Origin: Flavobacterium sp. Root420
GTDB lineage: Bacteria > Bacteroidota > Bacteroidia > Flavobacteriales > Flavobacteriaceae
Assembly (NCBI RefSeq): GCF_001427905.1
Contig: NZ_LMEF01000012.1
Span: 483,367-547,366, forward strand
DNA length: 64,000 nucleotides
Reading direction: 5' to 3'
The stretch's first letter is position 1. Every line of letters begins with the position of its first letter. Positions 34,162 to 43,692 of this stretch are shown in pieces. The translations under genes were made by a program, and so were the position numbers. The notes under the pieces were generated by a model, which was given only the letters and a program-made list of their open reading frames with translations, did not search any database and was not told where the DNA came from.

Positions 34162-36210
34162 CTAAAGAAAATCTGCATCAGAAACTCCTTCGTTAATCTT
34201 AATATCAGACATTTTAATATCTAATTCGAAACCAACATTCTGAATTAAGTTAAAAGGAACTTTTACACCTTTTACTTCTTTATAATCATTGAAGTTTGTT
34301 ATTTGTGTTGATGATTTCCCGTCTTGTTCGCGAACTTTAGATTCCGCTACTTTTAAACCAGATTTTACGTCATAGAAATAAGTTGTTTTTCCGTCTTTTA
34401 TAGCATATGCATCGCTTCCGTTAATTGGCTCGATTGAGTCTACTTTTAGATCAGTTCTTTTGCTTAGTTGTAATTCTTCAAACGGAGCAGCATTGGCTTT
34501 CATTTCGGCAAGATCAGTGCCTTCAAGATTTTTGCGTTGTCCTTGCTGTTCGATATACGCACCTTTTTCGTTTACCACTTGTTTCATTAAGGTCATGGTT
34601 CCCATTGCAAGCGAAACCATCATTTTTCCTTTTGAATCTAATTTAGAGGTAAAAGTCAACGGGGCGGGAGCTTGTGGAACAGTAGTTGTTCCATTCATTG
34701 CCAATGTTTTTACGGCTGAAACTGCTTTTTCTCCTCCAATAGCCTTAAGGTAATTTTCAAAAACTGTTTTCGCAGTAATTCCGGTTGGAGCTTCTTTTTT
34801 AGTAACTGGTTTTTCAATCGAATTTCCGTATTTATCAAAATAGTAAATCGGAATTTGAAGTTTTTCTAAACCAGGAATTACATCAGAACCTTTTCCTGCA
34901 ATTACAATTCGCATATTATCCAAAAGGAAATATTTATTGGCTACACGGTAAATATCATCTGCAGTAACATTATTGATGGTTTGAATGTATTTTTCGTAGA
35001 AATCGGCTGGCAATTTTTCAGTTTCGATGTTCAATGCATAACGTGCAACAGCCTGAGGTTTTTCAACCTGCATTACAAAACGTCCAATATATCCGGCTTT
35101 TACATTTTTTAATACATCTTCAGAAACCTTTTGAGTTCTGATTCGTTTAATTTCTTCTACAAATTGTACGACAGCACTATCTGTAACAGTATTTCTAACA
35201 GCAGACGAAGCTTTGAATTTGGTCACGTATTTTCCGCTTCCAATGCTAGAACTTGCTCCGTATGTCCAGGCATGTTTTTCGCGTAAATTCATGTTTAAAT
35301 AACTATTGAAATCACCCCCTAAAATTTGATTTGCAATTACAGCAGGGAAAAAATCAGGGTCGCTCATTCTTAAATTTACCGTATTTACCAATGAAATTTC
35401 AGATTGAACCGCATTTGGAACATCAACAAAATCAATTTGGAGTTTAGAAACATTTGCAGGATTCGGATAAGTGTTTTTTGGAGCGGTTTGTTTTTTCCAT
35501 CCGCCAAAAAGCTTCTCAACTGCTTCTTTTGTTTCTTTAAATTTAATATCTCCAATAATTACTAAATAAGCATTTTCGGGAACGAAATAAGTAGCGTAGT
35601 TAGCCTGAACGTCAGCCAATGTAACATTTTTAACTGTTTCTTCAGAAAGATATTCTCCTGAAGGATGATTTTTTCCAAAAGCTAAAACATCGACTACACG
35701 ATTGGCAATCGCCGGAACACTTTTTTCGTCGGCTTTAAGTCCCTCAATTAATTTTGCTTTTTCTTTATCAAATTCAGTTTGTGTAAAGTTTGGTTGTAAA
35801 GCGCCTTCGGCTAAAAGTTCTAAAACACGTTCTGAATATTTTGAAAGTGAACTTGCGTATGCACCCTGAGAAGTAAAATTGATGTTAGCACCGTAAAAAT
35901 CAATCTCTTCGTTAAAAGCTTCTTTGGTAGTTTTTTTAGTACCATTTCCAATTAGGCTACTGGTCAATTCATCAACACCTTTTTTGCTTCCTTCTGTAAA
36001 AGGGGCATTGTCTAAAGTAAGATTGAAACTTACTCTTGGCAGTTTATGATTTTCAACCACCAGAACTTTCATACCGTTTGCCAAAACAAAAGTTTGTGGT
36101 TTTTTGATATTAACTACTGGCGAATTGCCTGGTTTTGGTTGTGGACGATCTTGTGCTTGCATAATTCCAGTTAGGAATAAAAGGATTAAAACTGTATGTA
36201 TTTTTTTCAT
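34162..36210 (-). CDS. M16 peptidase-like subunit, inactive, fused to a LolA-like domain
   Basis: 682 residues with a signal peptide (LILLFLTGIMQAQDRP). Residues ~35-470 are two M16 domains, but where HxxEH should be the sequence reads GVDELTSSLIGNGT, so the zinc site is absent and this is the non-catalytic partner. The second half has the R/Y pattern near HAWTYGASSSIGSG that helps bind substrate in M16B enzymes. Residues ~477-682 form an extra beta domain (YLKAIGGEKAVSAVKTL, then FYDVKSGLKVAESKV) like LolA/outer membrane lipoprotein-sorting proteins. It follows the catalytic subunit by 12 nt; both are secreted and probably form a heterodimer. Confidence 0.85.
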   Translation of the reverse strand: MKKIHTVLILLFLTGIMQAQDRPQPKPGNSPVVNIKKPQTFVLANGMKVLVVENHKLPRVSFNLTLDNAPFTEGSKKGVDELTSSLIGNGTKKTTKEAFNEEIDFYGANINFTSQGAYASSLSKYSERVLELLAEGALQPNFTQTEFDKEKAKLIEGLKADEKSVPAIANRVVDVLAFGKNHPSGEYLSEETVKNVTLADVQANYATYFVPENAYLVIIGDIKFKETKEAVEKLFGGWKKQTAPKNTYPNPANVSKLQIDFVDVPNAVQSEISLVNTVNLRMSDPDFFPAVIANQILGGDFNSYLNMNLREKHAWTYGASSSIGSGKYVTKFKASSAVRNTVTDSAVVQFVEEIKRIRTQKVSEDVLKNVKAGYIGRFVMQVEKPQAVARYALNIETEKLPADFYEKYIQTINNVTADDIYRVANKYFLLDNMRIVIAGKGSDVIPGLEKLQIPIYYFDKYGNSIEKPVTKKEAPTGITAKTVFENYLKAIGGEKAVSAVKTLAMNGTTTVPQAPAPLTFTSKLDSKGKMMVSLAMGTMTLMKQVVNEKGAYIEQQGQRKNLEGTDLAEMKANAAPFEELQLSKRTDLKVDSIEPINGSDAYAIKDGKTTYFYDVKSGLKVAESKVREQDGKSSTQITNFNDYKEVKGVKVPFNLIQNVGFELDIKMSDIKINEGVSDADFL

Positions 36211-36222
36211 GATTCGATGCTC

Positions 36223-37545
36223 TTAATTTTGAACTTTTGTTGATGGAACATATTCTAAAACTAAACGTTGATTCGGATTTAGATACTTTTTGGCAACGGC
36301 TCTGATTTCTTCTCTTGTTATAGAATGATAGAGATCAATTTCGGTGTTGATAAGATTTACATCTCCATAAAGTAGGTAATAAGAAGCCAGGTTTTCAGCA
36401 ATTCCCTCTACAGTTGCATTTGCATTCACAAAATTATTGTCGAATTTATTTTGTAATTTTTCATAGTCTTTTTCAGAAATCAAATCAGTTTGGATTTTCA
36501 CAATTTCTTCATCCATTTCTTTTAAGATATCAGCCATGGTATACGTTCCCATTGGCAGACCGTATAAAATGTACATTCCATAATCTTCCTGACTAAAACC
36601 TACAGCACCAATTTGAAGTGCCATTTTTTTATCATCAACTATTTTTTTGTACAATTTTGAACTTTTTCCATCACTTAAATAAGAAGAGATCAAATCTAGA
36701 ACTCTCGCATCTCTGGTTTTCATTGATGGAGTTCTATATGATGCAATCACCATCGGGATTTGAATATTTGGATCCTCGTAAGTTGCTTTTATTGTTTTAT
36801 TAATGGGTTCTTCAACAAAAGTTTGTTTTTTAACTACTTCTCCTTTCGGAATTGGACCAAAATATTTCTGTATCCATTCTTTTGTTTTGGTTTTATCAAA
36901 ATCTCCTGCAACTACCAAAACAGCATTGTTTGGCGTGTAGAATTTTTTATTGAAAGCCTGAAACTCTTCCAGAGTTGCTGCATCCAAATCTTTCATAGAA
37001 CCGATAGTGGTCCAGCGATACGGGTGATTTTTGAACATATTTTCCTTAACAACAGGCAAAATGTTTCCATAAGGCTGATTGTCATAGCGCATTCTTTTTT
37101 CTTCTTTTACAACTTCATTTTGTGTATCAACACCAATTTTATTGATGATAGGATGCATTAATCTTTCAGATTCCATCCATAAACCTAATTCTAAACTGTT
37201 TGATGGAAAAACTTCGTAATAATAAGTTCTGTCGTCTGATGTGTTGGCGTTGTTAACTCCGCCATTTGCAGTAACAATTTTCATCCACTCACCACGTTTG
37301 ATATTTTGAGTTCCTTCAAATAATAAATGTTCAAAGAAATGTGCAAAACCCGTACGGTCCGGACGCTCGTCTTTTGAACCAACATGATACATTACCGACG
37401 TAATGACAACCGGAGCAGAAGGATCGTTATGTAAAATCACATGCATACCATTGTCTAAATTGTATTCTTCAAAAGCTACTTTTTGAGCATGAGCAACTCC
37501 GCCGAGCATTAGTGCAGCACTTAACATCATTATTGAATTTTTCAT
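36223..37545 (-). CDS. M16 family zinc metallopeptidase, catalytic subunit
   Basis: 440 residues with a signal peptide (MMLSAALMLGGVAHAQ). The inverted zinc motif HFFEH is intact at 69-73 (TGFAHFFEHLLFEGT), with the third ligand in the downstream NEVVKEEKRMRYDNQPYG helix. The length fits one M16B subunit of two domains. It is expected in the periplasm, working with the inactive subunit encoded 12 nt downstream, a common Bacteroidota arrangement. The substrate is unknown; family members degrade peptides or process proteins. Confidence 0.9.
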   Translation of the reverse strand: MKNSIMMLSAALMLGGVAHAQKVAFEEYNLDNGMHVILHNDPSAPVVITSVMYHVGSKDERPDRTGFAHFFEHLLFEGTQNIKRGEWMKIVTANGGVNNANTSDDRTYYYEVFPSNSLELGLWMESERLMHPIINKIGVDTQNEVVKEEKRMRYDNQPYGNILPVVKENMFKNHPYRWTTIGSMKDLDAATLEEFQAFNKKFYTPNNAVLVVAGDFDKTKTKEWIQKYFGPIPKGEVVKKQTFVEEPINKTIKATYEDPNIQIPMVIASYRTPSMKTRDARVLDLISSYLSDGKSSKLYKKIVDDKKMALQIGAVGFSQEDYGMYILYGLPMGTYTMADILKEMDEEIVKIQTDLISEKDYEKLQNKFDNNFVNANATVEGIAENLASYYLLYGDVNLINTEIDLYHSITREEIRAVAKKYLNPNQRLVLEYVPSTKVQN

Positions 37546-37607
37546 AGAGATTAATAATTTATATTTACCTAAATAAATAGGTAGCCAAGACTTGTTTATA
37601 GTTACAT

Positions 37608-37615
37608 CAAAAATA
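37608..37615 (-). promoter_or_regulatory. -7 element of the M16 peptidase operon
   Basis: TATTTTTG on the minus strand, exact TAnnTTTG match, about 63 nt upstream of the start. A small palindrome (ACCTA, 6 nt, TAGGT at 37567-37582) lies in the leader. Confidence 0.4.
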
Positions 37616-37758
37616 AGTTTTTTTAGTTATCTATTGGGAATCCGTATCCATTTTCATGATACTTTAACAGTCCTTTACTCTAAAAACGGTTTTTTATGCA
37701 GCTAAAACACCTTGAAAAACAGACTTTAAGACGAAATAAATATTTTTGAAATAAGAGA

Positions 37759-37788
37759 TTGCACAGTAAATTATTAATTGTATATTTG
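37759..37788 (+). promoter_or_regulatory. rplU-rpmA promoter
   Basis: -33 TTG (37759-37761), 19-nt spacer, -7 TATATTTG (37781-37788). A full Bacteroidota sigma-A promoter, fitting a ribosomal protein operon; the ATG is 30 nt further on. Confidence 0.75.
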
Positions 37789-37818
37789 CAACCTTAAAAA
37801 TCAATAAATCAATTTGGT

Positions 37819-38262
37819 ATGTATGCAATCGTAGAGATAGCAGGGCAACAATTTAAAGTAAGCAAAGACTTAAAGGTTTATGTTAACCGTTTGGCTAACG
37901 AAGAAGGTTCAAGTATTTCATTTGACAAAGTTCTTTTATTAGACGATAACGGAAACGTAACTTTAGGCGCCCCAGCTATAGAAGGTGCTTCAGTAGAAGC
38001 TAAAGTGTTACAACACTTAAAAGGAGATAAAGTAATCGTTTTCAAAAAGAAAAGAAGAAAAGGTTACAAAAAGAGAAATGGTCATAGACAATATCTTACT
38101 CAAATTGTAATTGAAGGTATTACTGCAGCAGGTGGAACTAAAAAAGCAGCAGCTAAAAAAGCGGTTGTAGCAGAAGATGCTCCGGCAACTGAAGTTGAAG
38201 CAGCTCCAAAAGCAAAAAAAGCAGCAGCTCCAAAAGCAAAAAAAGAAGCTACTAAAGAATAA
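37819..38262 (+). CDS. rplU: 50S ribosomal protein bL21
   Basis: 147 residues. The core (1 to ~103) begins YAIVEIAGQQFKVSKDLKVY and contains VIVFKKKRRKGYKKRNGHRQ, the rRNA-binding loop of bL21. A 40-residue Ala/Lys/Glu-rich tail follows (KKAAAKKAVVAEDAP, PKAKKAAAPKAKK), longer than the ~103 residues of E. coli bL21. Followed by rpmA, 24 nt away, the usual pair. Confidence 0.96.
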   Translation: MYAIVEIAGQQFKVSKDLKVYVNRLANEEGSSISFDKVLLLDDNGNVTLGAPAIEGASVEAKVLQHLKGDKVIVFKKKRRKGYKKRNGHRQYLTQIVIEGITAAGGTKKAAAKKAVVAEDAPATEVEAAPKAKKAAAPKAKKEATKE

Positions 38263-38286
38263 TAACAATATTTAAACTCATACGTC

Positions 38287-38547
38287 ATGGCTCACAAGAA
38301 AGGTGTCGGTAGTTCGAAGAATGGTAGAGAATCAGAATCAAAACGTCTAGGCGTTAAGATTTTTGGTGGACAAGCTGCTATTGCTGGGAACATCATCGTT
38401 AGACAAAGAGGTTCAAAACATAATCCAGGTGAAAATGTTTACATCAGTAAAGATCACACACTACACGCAAGAGTAGCTGGAGTTGTTAAGTTCCAAAAGA
38501 AAAAAGATAACAAATCTTATGTATCTATCCTTCCATTCGAAGCATAA
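38287..38547 (+). CDS. rpmA: 50S ribosomal protein bL27
   Basis: 86 residues: [20 protein letters not shown] at the start, [20 protein letters not shown] in the middle. The N-terminus begins directly with the AHKKG arm that reaches the peptidyl-transferase centre, without the cleavable extension found in Firmicutes. Co-transcribed with rplU and followed by a strong terminator. Confidence 0.97.
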   Translation: MAHKKGVGSSKNGRESESKRLGVKIFGGQAAIAGNIIVRQRGSKHNPGENVYISKDHTLHARVAGVVKFQKKKDNKSYVSILPFEA

Positions 38548-38566
38548 TCATTAGATTACTTATTAT

Positions 38567-38598
38567 AAAACCCGTTCGCCAAGGCGAACGGGTTTTTT
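38567..38598 (+). terminator. terminator of rplU-rpmA
   Basis: AAAACCCGTTCGCC, 2-nt loop, GGCGAACGGGTTTT plus further T: 14-bp perfect stem, 20 nt after the rpmA stop. Confidence 0.9.
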
Positions 38599-38716
38599 GT
38601 TTTCTATAGAAATTGAAATTGATTATCGGCGTATATAATACAATAAACGGTAAAATTTATTCTTTTATTATAGAAGGTAATATCAAAAGCTATAAATATA
38701 ATTTACAATAAAACAA

Positions 38717-38743
38717 AAAACCTGCTCTTAATGAACAGGTTTC
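38717..38743 (-). terminator. terminator of the AsmA-like gene
   Basis: AAACCTG pairs with CAGGTTT; on the minus strand the stem is followed by T-rich sequence. It lies about 80 nt beyond the stop at 38825. Confidence 0.6.
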
Positions 38744-38824
38744 TAGTATTTTAATCAGTGTAATTTCCTTATTCCAAAAGTCAGATTAGTAAAGAATTGG
38801 AATTTGGAATCTAATTGAATTATA

Positions 38825-41578
38825 TTATTCTGTATCTTTTGTTTCTTCCAGATCTTCAGATTTTCTTCCGACTTTTATTTTTGGATTATCCTGTGTTCCG
38901 CTAACGGTCAGAGGAATTCCAAAAATCCCTAACGGAGGAAGTCCTAAACGCATTTTTAGGTTTAATTTCCCATCCAAACTTGTTGTGCCTTCGATTCTTG
39001 GTCTGAAGCCTGCAAACTTAAATTTAAAACGTTCTACAGTCATAATATTGTTTTTGATTGTAGTTTTAATCTCTACTTTTGAAAGATCAGGGTTTTTCAT
39101 GGCTTCAGAGCTTGTTTCTTTACTAACGGCATTGAACATTTTTAAACCTCTTACCTTTACATCCTTTACAGAAAGTGTTCCGCCTCCAGTTAATGATGGA
39201 TAAACAGGTTCCATATTTCCATTTAAACGACCTTTTAATTGGTAATCTAAAGAAACAATTCCTTGTGCTTTTTCGGCAGCACTGGCCATTTTTCTGAAAA
39301 CTTCAATTTCGTTATACGCTCTTTTAATATCAAAATCAGAAGCTTTGATGTTATAGTCAAAATTTGCTTTTTGTGGTGTTATAGCCTGATAATTGGCATT
39401 CATAACAACATTACATCCAATTAAATTGAAGCCAGTATTTTGCATGGTTAATTTGCCTTTGTTCAGGTTTAAATTTCCAGTGGCATTTTGAAGAATCAAT
39501 TTGTCAAAATATACTTTTTGGGCATTTGCGATTAACTGCAAGTTCAAATTAGTCGGAATTATAATAACTCCGGTTTGTTTTGCTTCGGTTGGAGCCGGAG
39601 CTTCCTTTTTTGTTTGCGTTACAGGTGTGTTTGTTGGCGCACTTGACATAAATTCATCTACGTTAATATATCGTGCCGTAACTTTAAATGAACCTTTCAA
39701 AACTCCTGTATTTGTTGTTGCATAGTTGAAAACGTTCTGTAAATAACCATTCATTCTAAAATCAGATTGGCCGTAAGAGGCCAAAAAGTTATTGAATGAC
39801 ATTTTATCCTGATTGATTTTGAAAATACCTTCCTTAATGATGAATTTCTTCGGAAGATATTCAGATGCAATCCCAATATTTCTTAGTTCAAGTGTTCCTT
39901 TGTTGTACAGTTTGCTGTAATTTGCTTTTTCGGCATCACTTTGTTTTCCTTTCAAAACCAAATCGGCTTTTACAAAACCATCTAAATCAAGTCCTTTTTG
40001 AGAGAACACTTTATAGATTTTGTTGACATCCAATTCTCCTTTTGCTTTTATATTATAAGTCAAATCATCAAAGTTGCTTAAATCAGCTTCAACAAAAACG
40101 GGTTTTCCTTCAAAGGTAAATTGAGCAGGTTTTAGATTGATTTTCAAATCATCAAAAGTTCCTTTTTGATTGTCAATTTTTGATTTTACAGTGATATTGG
40201 TAATTGGATTTGGATAATATTTAGTTTTTAAATAGCCATTTTCCAAATCAATATTGCCGCTTGTAACGGGAAAAAGCTTGTTTTTTTGATCAAATTTTCC
40301 ATTTGCTTTTACGTTTCCAACTAAATTTCCTTTTAGTTCAATGTCAGGAATTCCTAAGGCTTTTGTTAGTTTTTCAAGATCAATTTTAGCCTTAAATTCG
40401 CCATTGATATCTGGAGTATTGGCGCCTTTTACGTAAAATTTAGATTTTAAATAATCCTTATTAATGTTTAAAGATAAATTTTTAGCATCGACAATTAAGA
40501 GGTCCGGATTTAAGGATGGGACTTTTGTTTTTATATCAAGATTCAGGTTAGAAACCGGAAAAGGGCTTTTATTATAATTCACAAATCCGCTGTCTATTTT
40601 AATGTCTAAATTAAGATCTGGAGCAATATTTTGCGAAGCGATATAATCTCCTTTTAGAGTAAAAAGCAAGTTTGTGTTTCCTTTTATCTCTGTTTTTGAA
40701 AGCCAGGTAATATATTTTGGAGGAAAAGCGGAGAAAACATCCTTTAAATTACTGTTGTCCGATTTTATAACAAAATCCATATTGTAACCGTCTTTCAAGA
40801 AGTCAAAATTTCCTTTAAAATCAACCAAAAGCTGATTGATTTTCAAGTTATTCTGTTGGAAGAAAAAAGATAGAGAGTTTACATTTACTTTGGTAATTAA
40901 ATCGGCATCAACCTTTTTATTCATTAAATAAGGTTCGCCTTCGTAAATGATATTTAGTTTTTCAATCTTTGCAACAGAATATAAATCGAAAACGGCTTTA
41001 TCTAAATTTCCTTTTCCTTTATAATTAAATCCAAAGGCATCAAAATGAACTTTTGTCGATTGGTCATCATAAATAATTTTACTGTTTAGAATTTCAATTT
41101 GTTCCAGTTTTAAAGCTGTCTCGGTGCTGTCTTTTGGATTGGAAACTTGAGATGAAGATTTGTAAACGTTATAATTGGCTTCACCTTTTGCATTGACTTT
41201 TACATTAATAAAGGAATCTGATAAATAAATTTGATCAATTTTTACTGTTTTACTAAAAACCAAACTGGCTACATTTATTCCGAAGGAAACCTCTTTTGCT
41301 GTAATGAATTTTTCGTTTTTGTATGGAGCAGATCCGTTAAGATTTAGGTCGCTTAAAGTTAAAGTCAACGACGGAAAATGATGAAAAAATGAAACGGAAA
41401 CATCAGAATAATTCAACTCTGCACTTAATTTTTCGTTGGCAGTTTTTTTAATTTGCTCTTTAATTGTGTCGGCAAAAATTATTGGTGTCAAGAAAAGCAA
41501 TCCTAAAATAACGACGAAGGTTATTCCAAAATATTTAGCGATTTTTAATAAAATGGACTTCGTTTTACTTGTAGTCAT
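38825..41578 (-). CDS. AsmA-like family protein
   Basis: 917 residues. One N-terminal transmembrane segment (YFGITFVVILGLLFLTPIIF) followed by a long beta-rich periplasmic body with LNADLNLNG-type repeats, as in AsmA/TamB-like bridge proteins; the C-terminal AsmA_2-type domain includes FKFKFAGFRPRIEGTTSLDG and LGLPPLGIFGIPLTVSGT. Such proteins are linked to lipid transport and outer-membrane assembly. It ends in an acidic tail (RKSEDLEETKDTE). It lies 49 nt downstream of miaE on the same strand and may be read from the same promoter. Role inferred from the family only. Confidence 0.85.
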   Translation of the reverse strand: MTTSKTKSILLKIAKYFGITFVVILGLLFLTPIIFADTIKEQIKKTANEKLSAELNYSDVSVSFFHHFPSLTLTLSDLNLNGSAPYKNEKFITAKEVSFGINVASLVFSKTVKIDQIYLSDSFINVKVNAKGEANYNVYKSSSQVSNPKDSTETALKLEQIEILNSKIIYDDQSTKVHFDAFGFNYKGKGNLDKAVFDLYSVAKIEKLNIIYEGEPYLMNKKVDADLITKVNVNSLSFFFQQNNLKINQLLVDFKGNFDFLKDGYNMDFVIKSDNSNLKDVFSAFPPKYITWLSKTEIKGNTNLLFTLKGDYIASQNIAPDLNLDIKIDSGFVNYNKSPFPVSNLNLDIKTKVPSLNPDLLIVDAKNLSLNINKDYLKSKFYVKGANTPDINGEFKAKIDLEKLTKALGIPDIELKGNLVGNVKANGKFDQKNKLFPVTSGNIDLENGYLKTKYYPNPITNITVKSKIDNQKGTFDDLKINLKPAQFTFEGKPVFVEADLSNFDDLTYNIKAKGELDVNKIYKVFSQKGLDLDGFVKADLVLKGKQSDAEKANYSKLYNKGTLELRNIGIASEYLPKKFIIKEGIFKINQDKMSFNNFLASYGQSDFRMNGYLQNVFNYATTNTGVLKGSFKVTARYINVDEFMSSAPTNTPVTQTKKEAPAPTEAKQTGVIIIPTNLNLQLIANAQKVYFDKLILQNATGNLNLNKGKLTMQNTGFNLIGCNVVMNANYQAITPQKANFDYNIKASDFDIKRAYNEIEVFRKMASAAEKAQGIVSLDYQLKGRLNGNMEPVYPSLTGGGTLSVKDVKVRGLKMFNAVSKETSSEAMKNPDLSKVEIKTTIKNNIMTVERFKFKFAGFRPRIEGTTSLDGKLNLKMRLGLPPLGIFGIPLTVSGTQDNPKIKVGRKSEDLEETKDTE

Positions 41579-41627
41579 AACAAATTGTAGTATTTAGAGA
41601 TAGATAAGATTCGGATAAGAAAATAAT

Positions 41628-42209
41628 TTATCCGTGAACAGTTTCGTTTTTTCCGTAATTCGTAATAATCGAACCTTCATATTCAATCCATTCTTTCCAA
41701 CGCTTGTCAACATCAACATTATCAGCGTACTTTCTTGCAAATCCTAAAAAAGTGGTATAATGCCCGGCTTCAGAAATCATTAAATCACGATAGAATTTTG
41801 CTAATTCTTCATCTTTTATATTTTCAGAAAGAACTTTAAAACGCTCACAGCTTCGGGCTTCAATCATGGCCGAAAATAATAAACGATCGCAAAGTGCGTC
41901 TTTTCGGCTTCCGTCTTTTTTCATAAATTTAAAAAGTTCATTTACATAATGATCTTTTCTCTCACGTCCTAAAGTCAGCCCTCTTTTTTTAATTAGGTCA
42001 TGAACCATTTGCAAATGCTCTAGTTCTTCTCTAGCAATAACAAGCATTTCGGTTACTAATTCCTCTAATTCAGAGTTATAAGTAACTAAACTGATGGCAT
42101 TTGAAGCTGCTTTTTGCTCACACCAGGCATGATCCGTCAAAATTTCTTCGATGTTTGATTCGACTATATTTACCCAACGCGGGTCTGTGGCTAATTTTAA
42201 TCCTAGCAT
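41628..42209 (-). CDS. miaE: tRNA-(ms2io6A)-hydroxylase MiaE
   Basis: 193 residues from ATG 42209 (MLGLKLATDPRWVNIVES). An in-frame ATG at 42236 lies at the edge of the likely -7 box, so the downstream start is preferred. Ferritin-like di-iron four-helix bundle: carboxylate/His ligands appear in REELEHLQMVHD, EARSCERFKVL and SEAGHYTTFLG. MiaE hydroxylates the isopentenyl side chain of ms2i6A at position 37 of tRNA. Divergent from a glycosyltransferase. Confidence 0.92.
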   Translation of the reverse strand: MLGLKLATDPRWVNIVESNIEEILTDHAWCEQKAASNAISLVTYNSELEELVTEMLVIAREELEHLQMVHDLIKKRGLTLGRERKDHYVNELFKFMKKDGSRKDALCDRLLFSAMIEARSCERFKVLSENIKDEELAKFYRDLMISEAGHYTTFLGFARKYADNVDVDKRWKEWIEYEGSIITNYGKNETVHG

Positions 42210-42233
42210 AATTTTATAGAAAAAAGTATTTTG

Positions 42234-42241
42234 CAAAATTA
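42234..42241 (-). promoter_or_regulatory. miaE -7 promoter element
   Basis: TAATTTTG on the minus strand, exact TAnnTTTG match, 24 nt before the chosen miaE start. It helps to decide the start codon. Confidence 0.5.
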
Positions 42242-42323
42242 GTGTTTTTTTATGACCGAAAGTCAGTAAATATGGTGCAAATCCGCGTAAAATAGTATTA
42301 TTTTGTAACTTGAAACAATTAAA

Positions 42324-43568
42324 ATGAATCAGATAAAAAAACTTTTAATTATTGGTTTTGTGTGGCCCGAACCAAATTCGTCTGCGGCTGGTGGCAGAAT
42401 GATGCAATTGATTTCTATTTTTAAGGAAAATGGATTTGAAATTACATTTGCAAGTCCGGCTTTAGATAGCGATTTTATGGTTGATTTATCTGAACTTGGA
42501 GTAGAAAAAAAATCAATCGAATTGAATAATTCAAGTTTTGATGATTTTATAATGGATCTTAATCCGGATGTTGTTTTGTTTGATCGATTTATGATTGAAG
42601 AGCAATTTGGCTGGCGTGTGGCTGAAAGTTGTTCAAAAGCGATTCGATTATTAGATACTGAAGATTTACATTGTTTGCGCGTTGCAAGGCAAAAAGCATT
42701 TAAAGAAAACAGAACTTTTGAGTTAAATGATTTATTATCTGAAGAAGTAGCAAAACGTGAAATTGCCAGTATTTTAAGATGCGATTTGTCTTTTATTATT
42801 TCTGAATTTGAAATGAATGTTTTGAAGGAGGTTTTTAAAATTGATTCGGATGTATTGTATTATTTGCCATTTTTGGTTTATGAGATGTCTGACCTGGATC
42901 TTTTGAAATTGCCTTTATTTGAGGAACGCAAAAATTTTGTTTTCATCGGAAATTTTCTTCACGAACCCAACTGGAATACTATTCAATATTTAAAAGAATC
43001 GATTTGGCCTTTGATTAAAAATCAATTTCCAGAAGCCGTTTTAGAAGTTTACGGCGCTTATCCATCGCAAAAAGTATTGCAATTACATCAATCAAAAAAT
43101 AGTTTTTTTATTAAGGGAAGGGCAGTAGATGCGAATGAAGTAGTAAAAAATGCCAGAGTGGTTTTAGCACCGATTCGTTTTGGAGCAGGTTTAAAAGGAA
43201 AATTATTAGAAGCCATGCAATGCGGTACGCCAAGTATGACGACTACAATTGGTTCTGAGGCGATGTACGCGAATTTACCCTGGAATGGTTTTATTACAGA
43301 TGATATTGAAACATTTGCGAAAAAAGCAGTTGAATTATATCATGATGAAAATTTGTGGAAACAATCTCAAAAAAATGGAGTTGCAATCGTCAATGAATGT
43401 TATCAGTTAAGCAAATACTCGACTGCTTTAATAGCGAAAATCAATTCGCTGCTGAATGATTCTGAAAGCCACCGTCTTCAAAATTTTATGGGAAGTTTGT
43501 TGCAGCACCATACTTTAAAAAGCACCAAATATATGGCGAAGTGGATTGAAGCTAAAAACAAAAATTAG
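42324..43568 (+). CDS. glycosyltransferase, family 1/4 (GT-B fold)
   Basis: 414 residues. The N-terminal Rossmann half begins KKLLIIGFVWPEPNSSAAGG; the C-terminal half has NFVFIGNFLHEPNWNT and GRAVDANEVVKNARVVLAPI, then RFGAGLKGKLLEAMQCGTPS, the nucleotide-sugar site typical of GT4-like enzymes. Probably cytoplasmic or membrane-associated. Donor and acceptor unknown; no polysaccharide cluster lies nearby. Confidence 0.82.
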   Translation: MNQIKKLLIIGFVWPEPNSSAAGGRMMQLISIFKENGFEITFASPALDSDFMVDLSELGVEKKSIELNNSSFDDFIMDLNPDVVLFDRFMIEEQFGWRVAESCSKAIRLLDTEDLHCLRVARQKAFKENRTFELNDLLSEEVAKREIASILRCDLSFIISEFEMNVLKEVFKIDSDVLYYLPFLVYEMSDLDLLKLPLFEERKNFVFIGNFLHEPNWNTIQYLKESIWPLIKNQFPEAVLEVYGAYPSQKVLQLHQSKNSFFIKGRAVDANEVVKNARVVLAPIRFGAGLKGKLLEAMQCGTPSMTTTIGSEAMYANLPWNGFITDDIETFAKKAVELYHDENLWKQSQKNGVAIVNECYQLSKYSTALIAKINSLLNDSESHRLQNFMGSLLQHHTLKSTKYMAKWIEAKNKN

Positions 43569-43633
43569 CCTGTCATTTTTCCAAATCCTACTGTTTCTCG
43601 GTACAATTGAGGCGAAACATCGGCGTTGGTTTT

Positions 43634-43667
43634 AAAAAAATCCCCGATTAAATGAACAACCGGGGAT
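43634..43667 (-). terminator. terminator of the M1 peptidase gene
   Basis: ATCCCCG pairs with CGGGGAT around a 14-nt loop; on the minus strand the stem is followed by a T-run. It lies about 25 nt after the stop at 43693. Confidence 0.7.
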
Positions 43668-43692
43668 GTAAATTGTAAACTGTGACTGAAAA

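Noticed and set aside
36760..37161. 133-codon plus-strand frame inside the M16 peptidase gene
   Set aside because: It is antisense to a well-supported gene, has no family features and is Phe/Ile/Cys-rich as shadow frames are.
42210..42236. Upstream ATG for miaE
   Set aside because: It overlaps the likely -7 promoter box, and the family starts at MLGLKLATDPRW.
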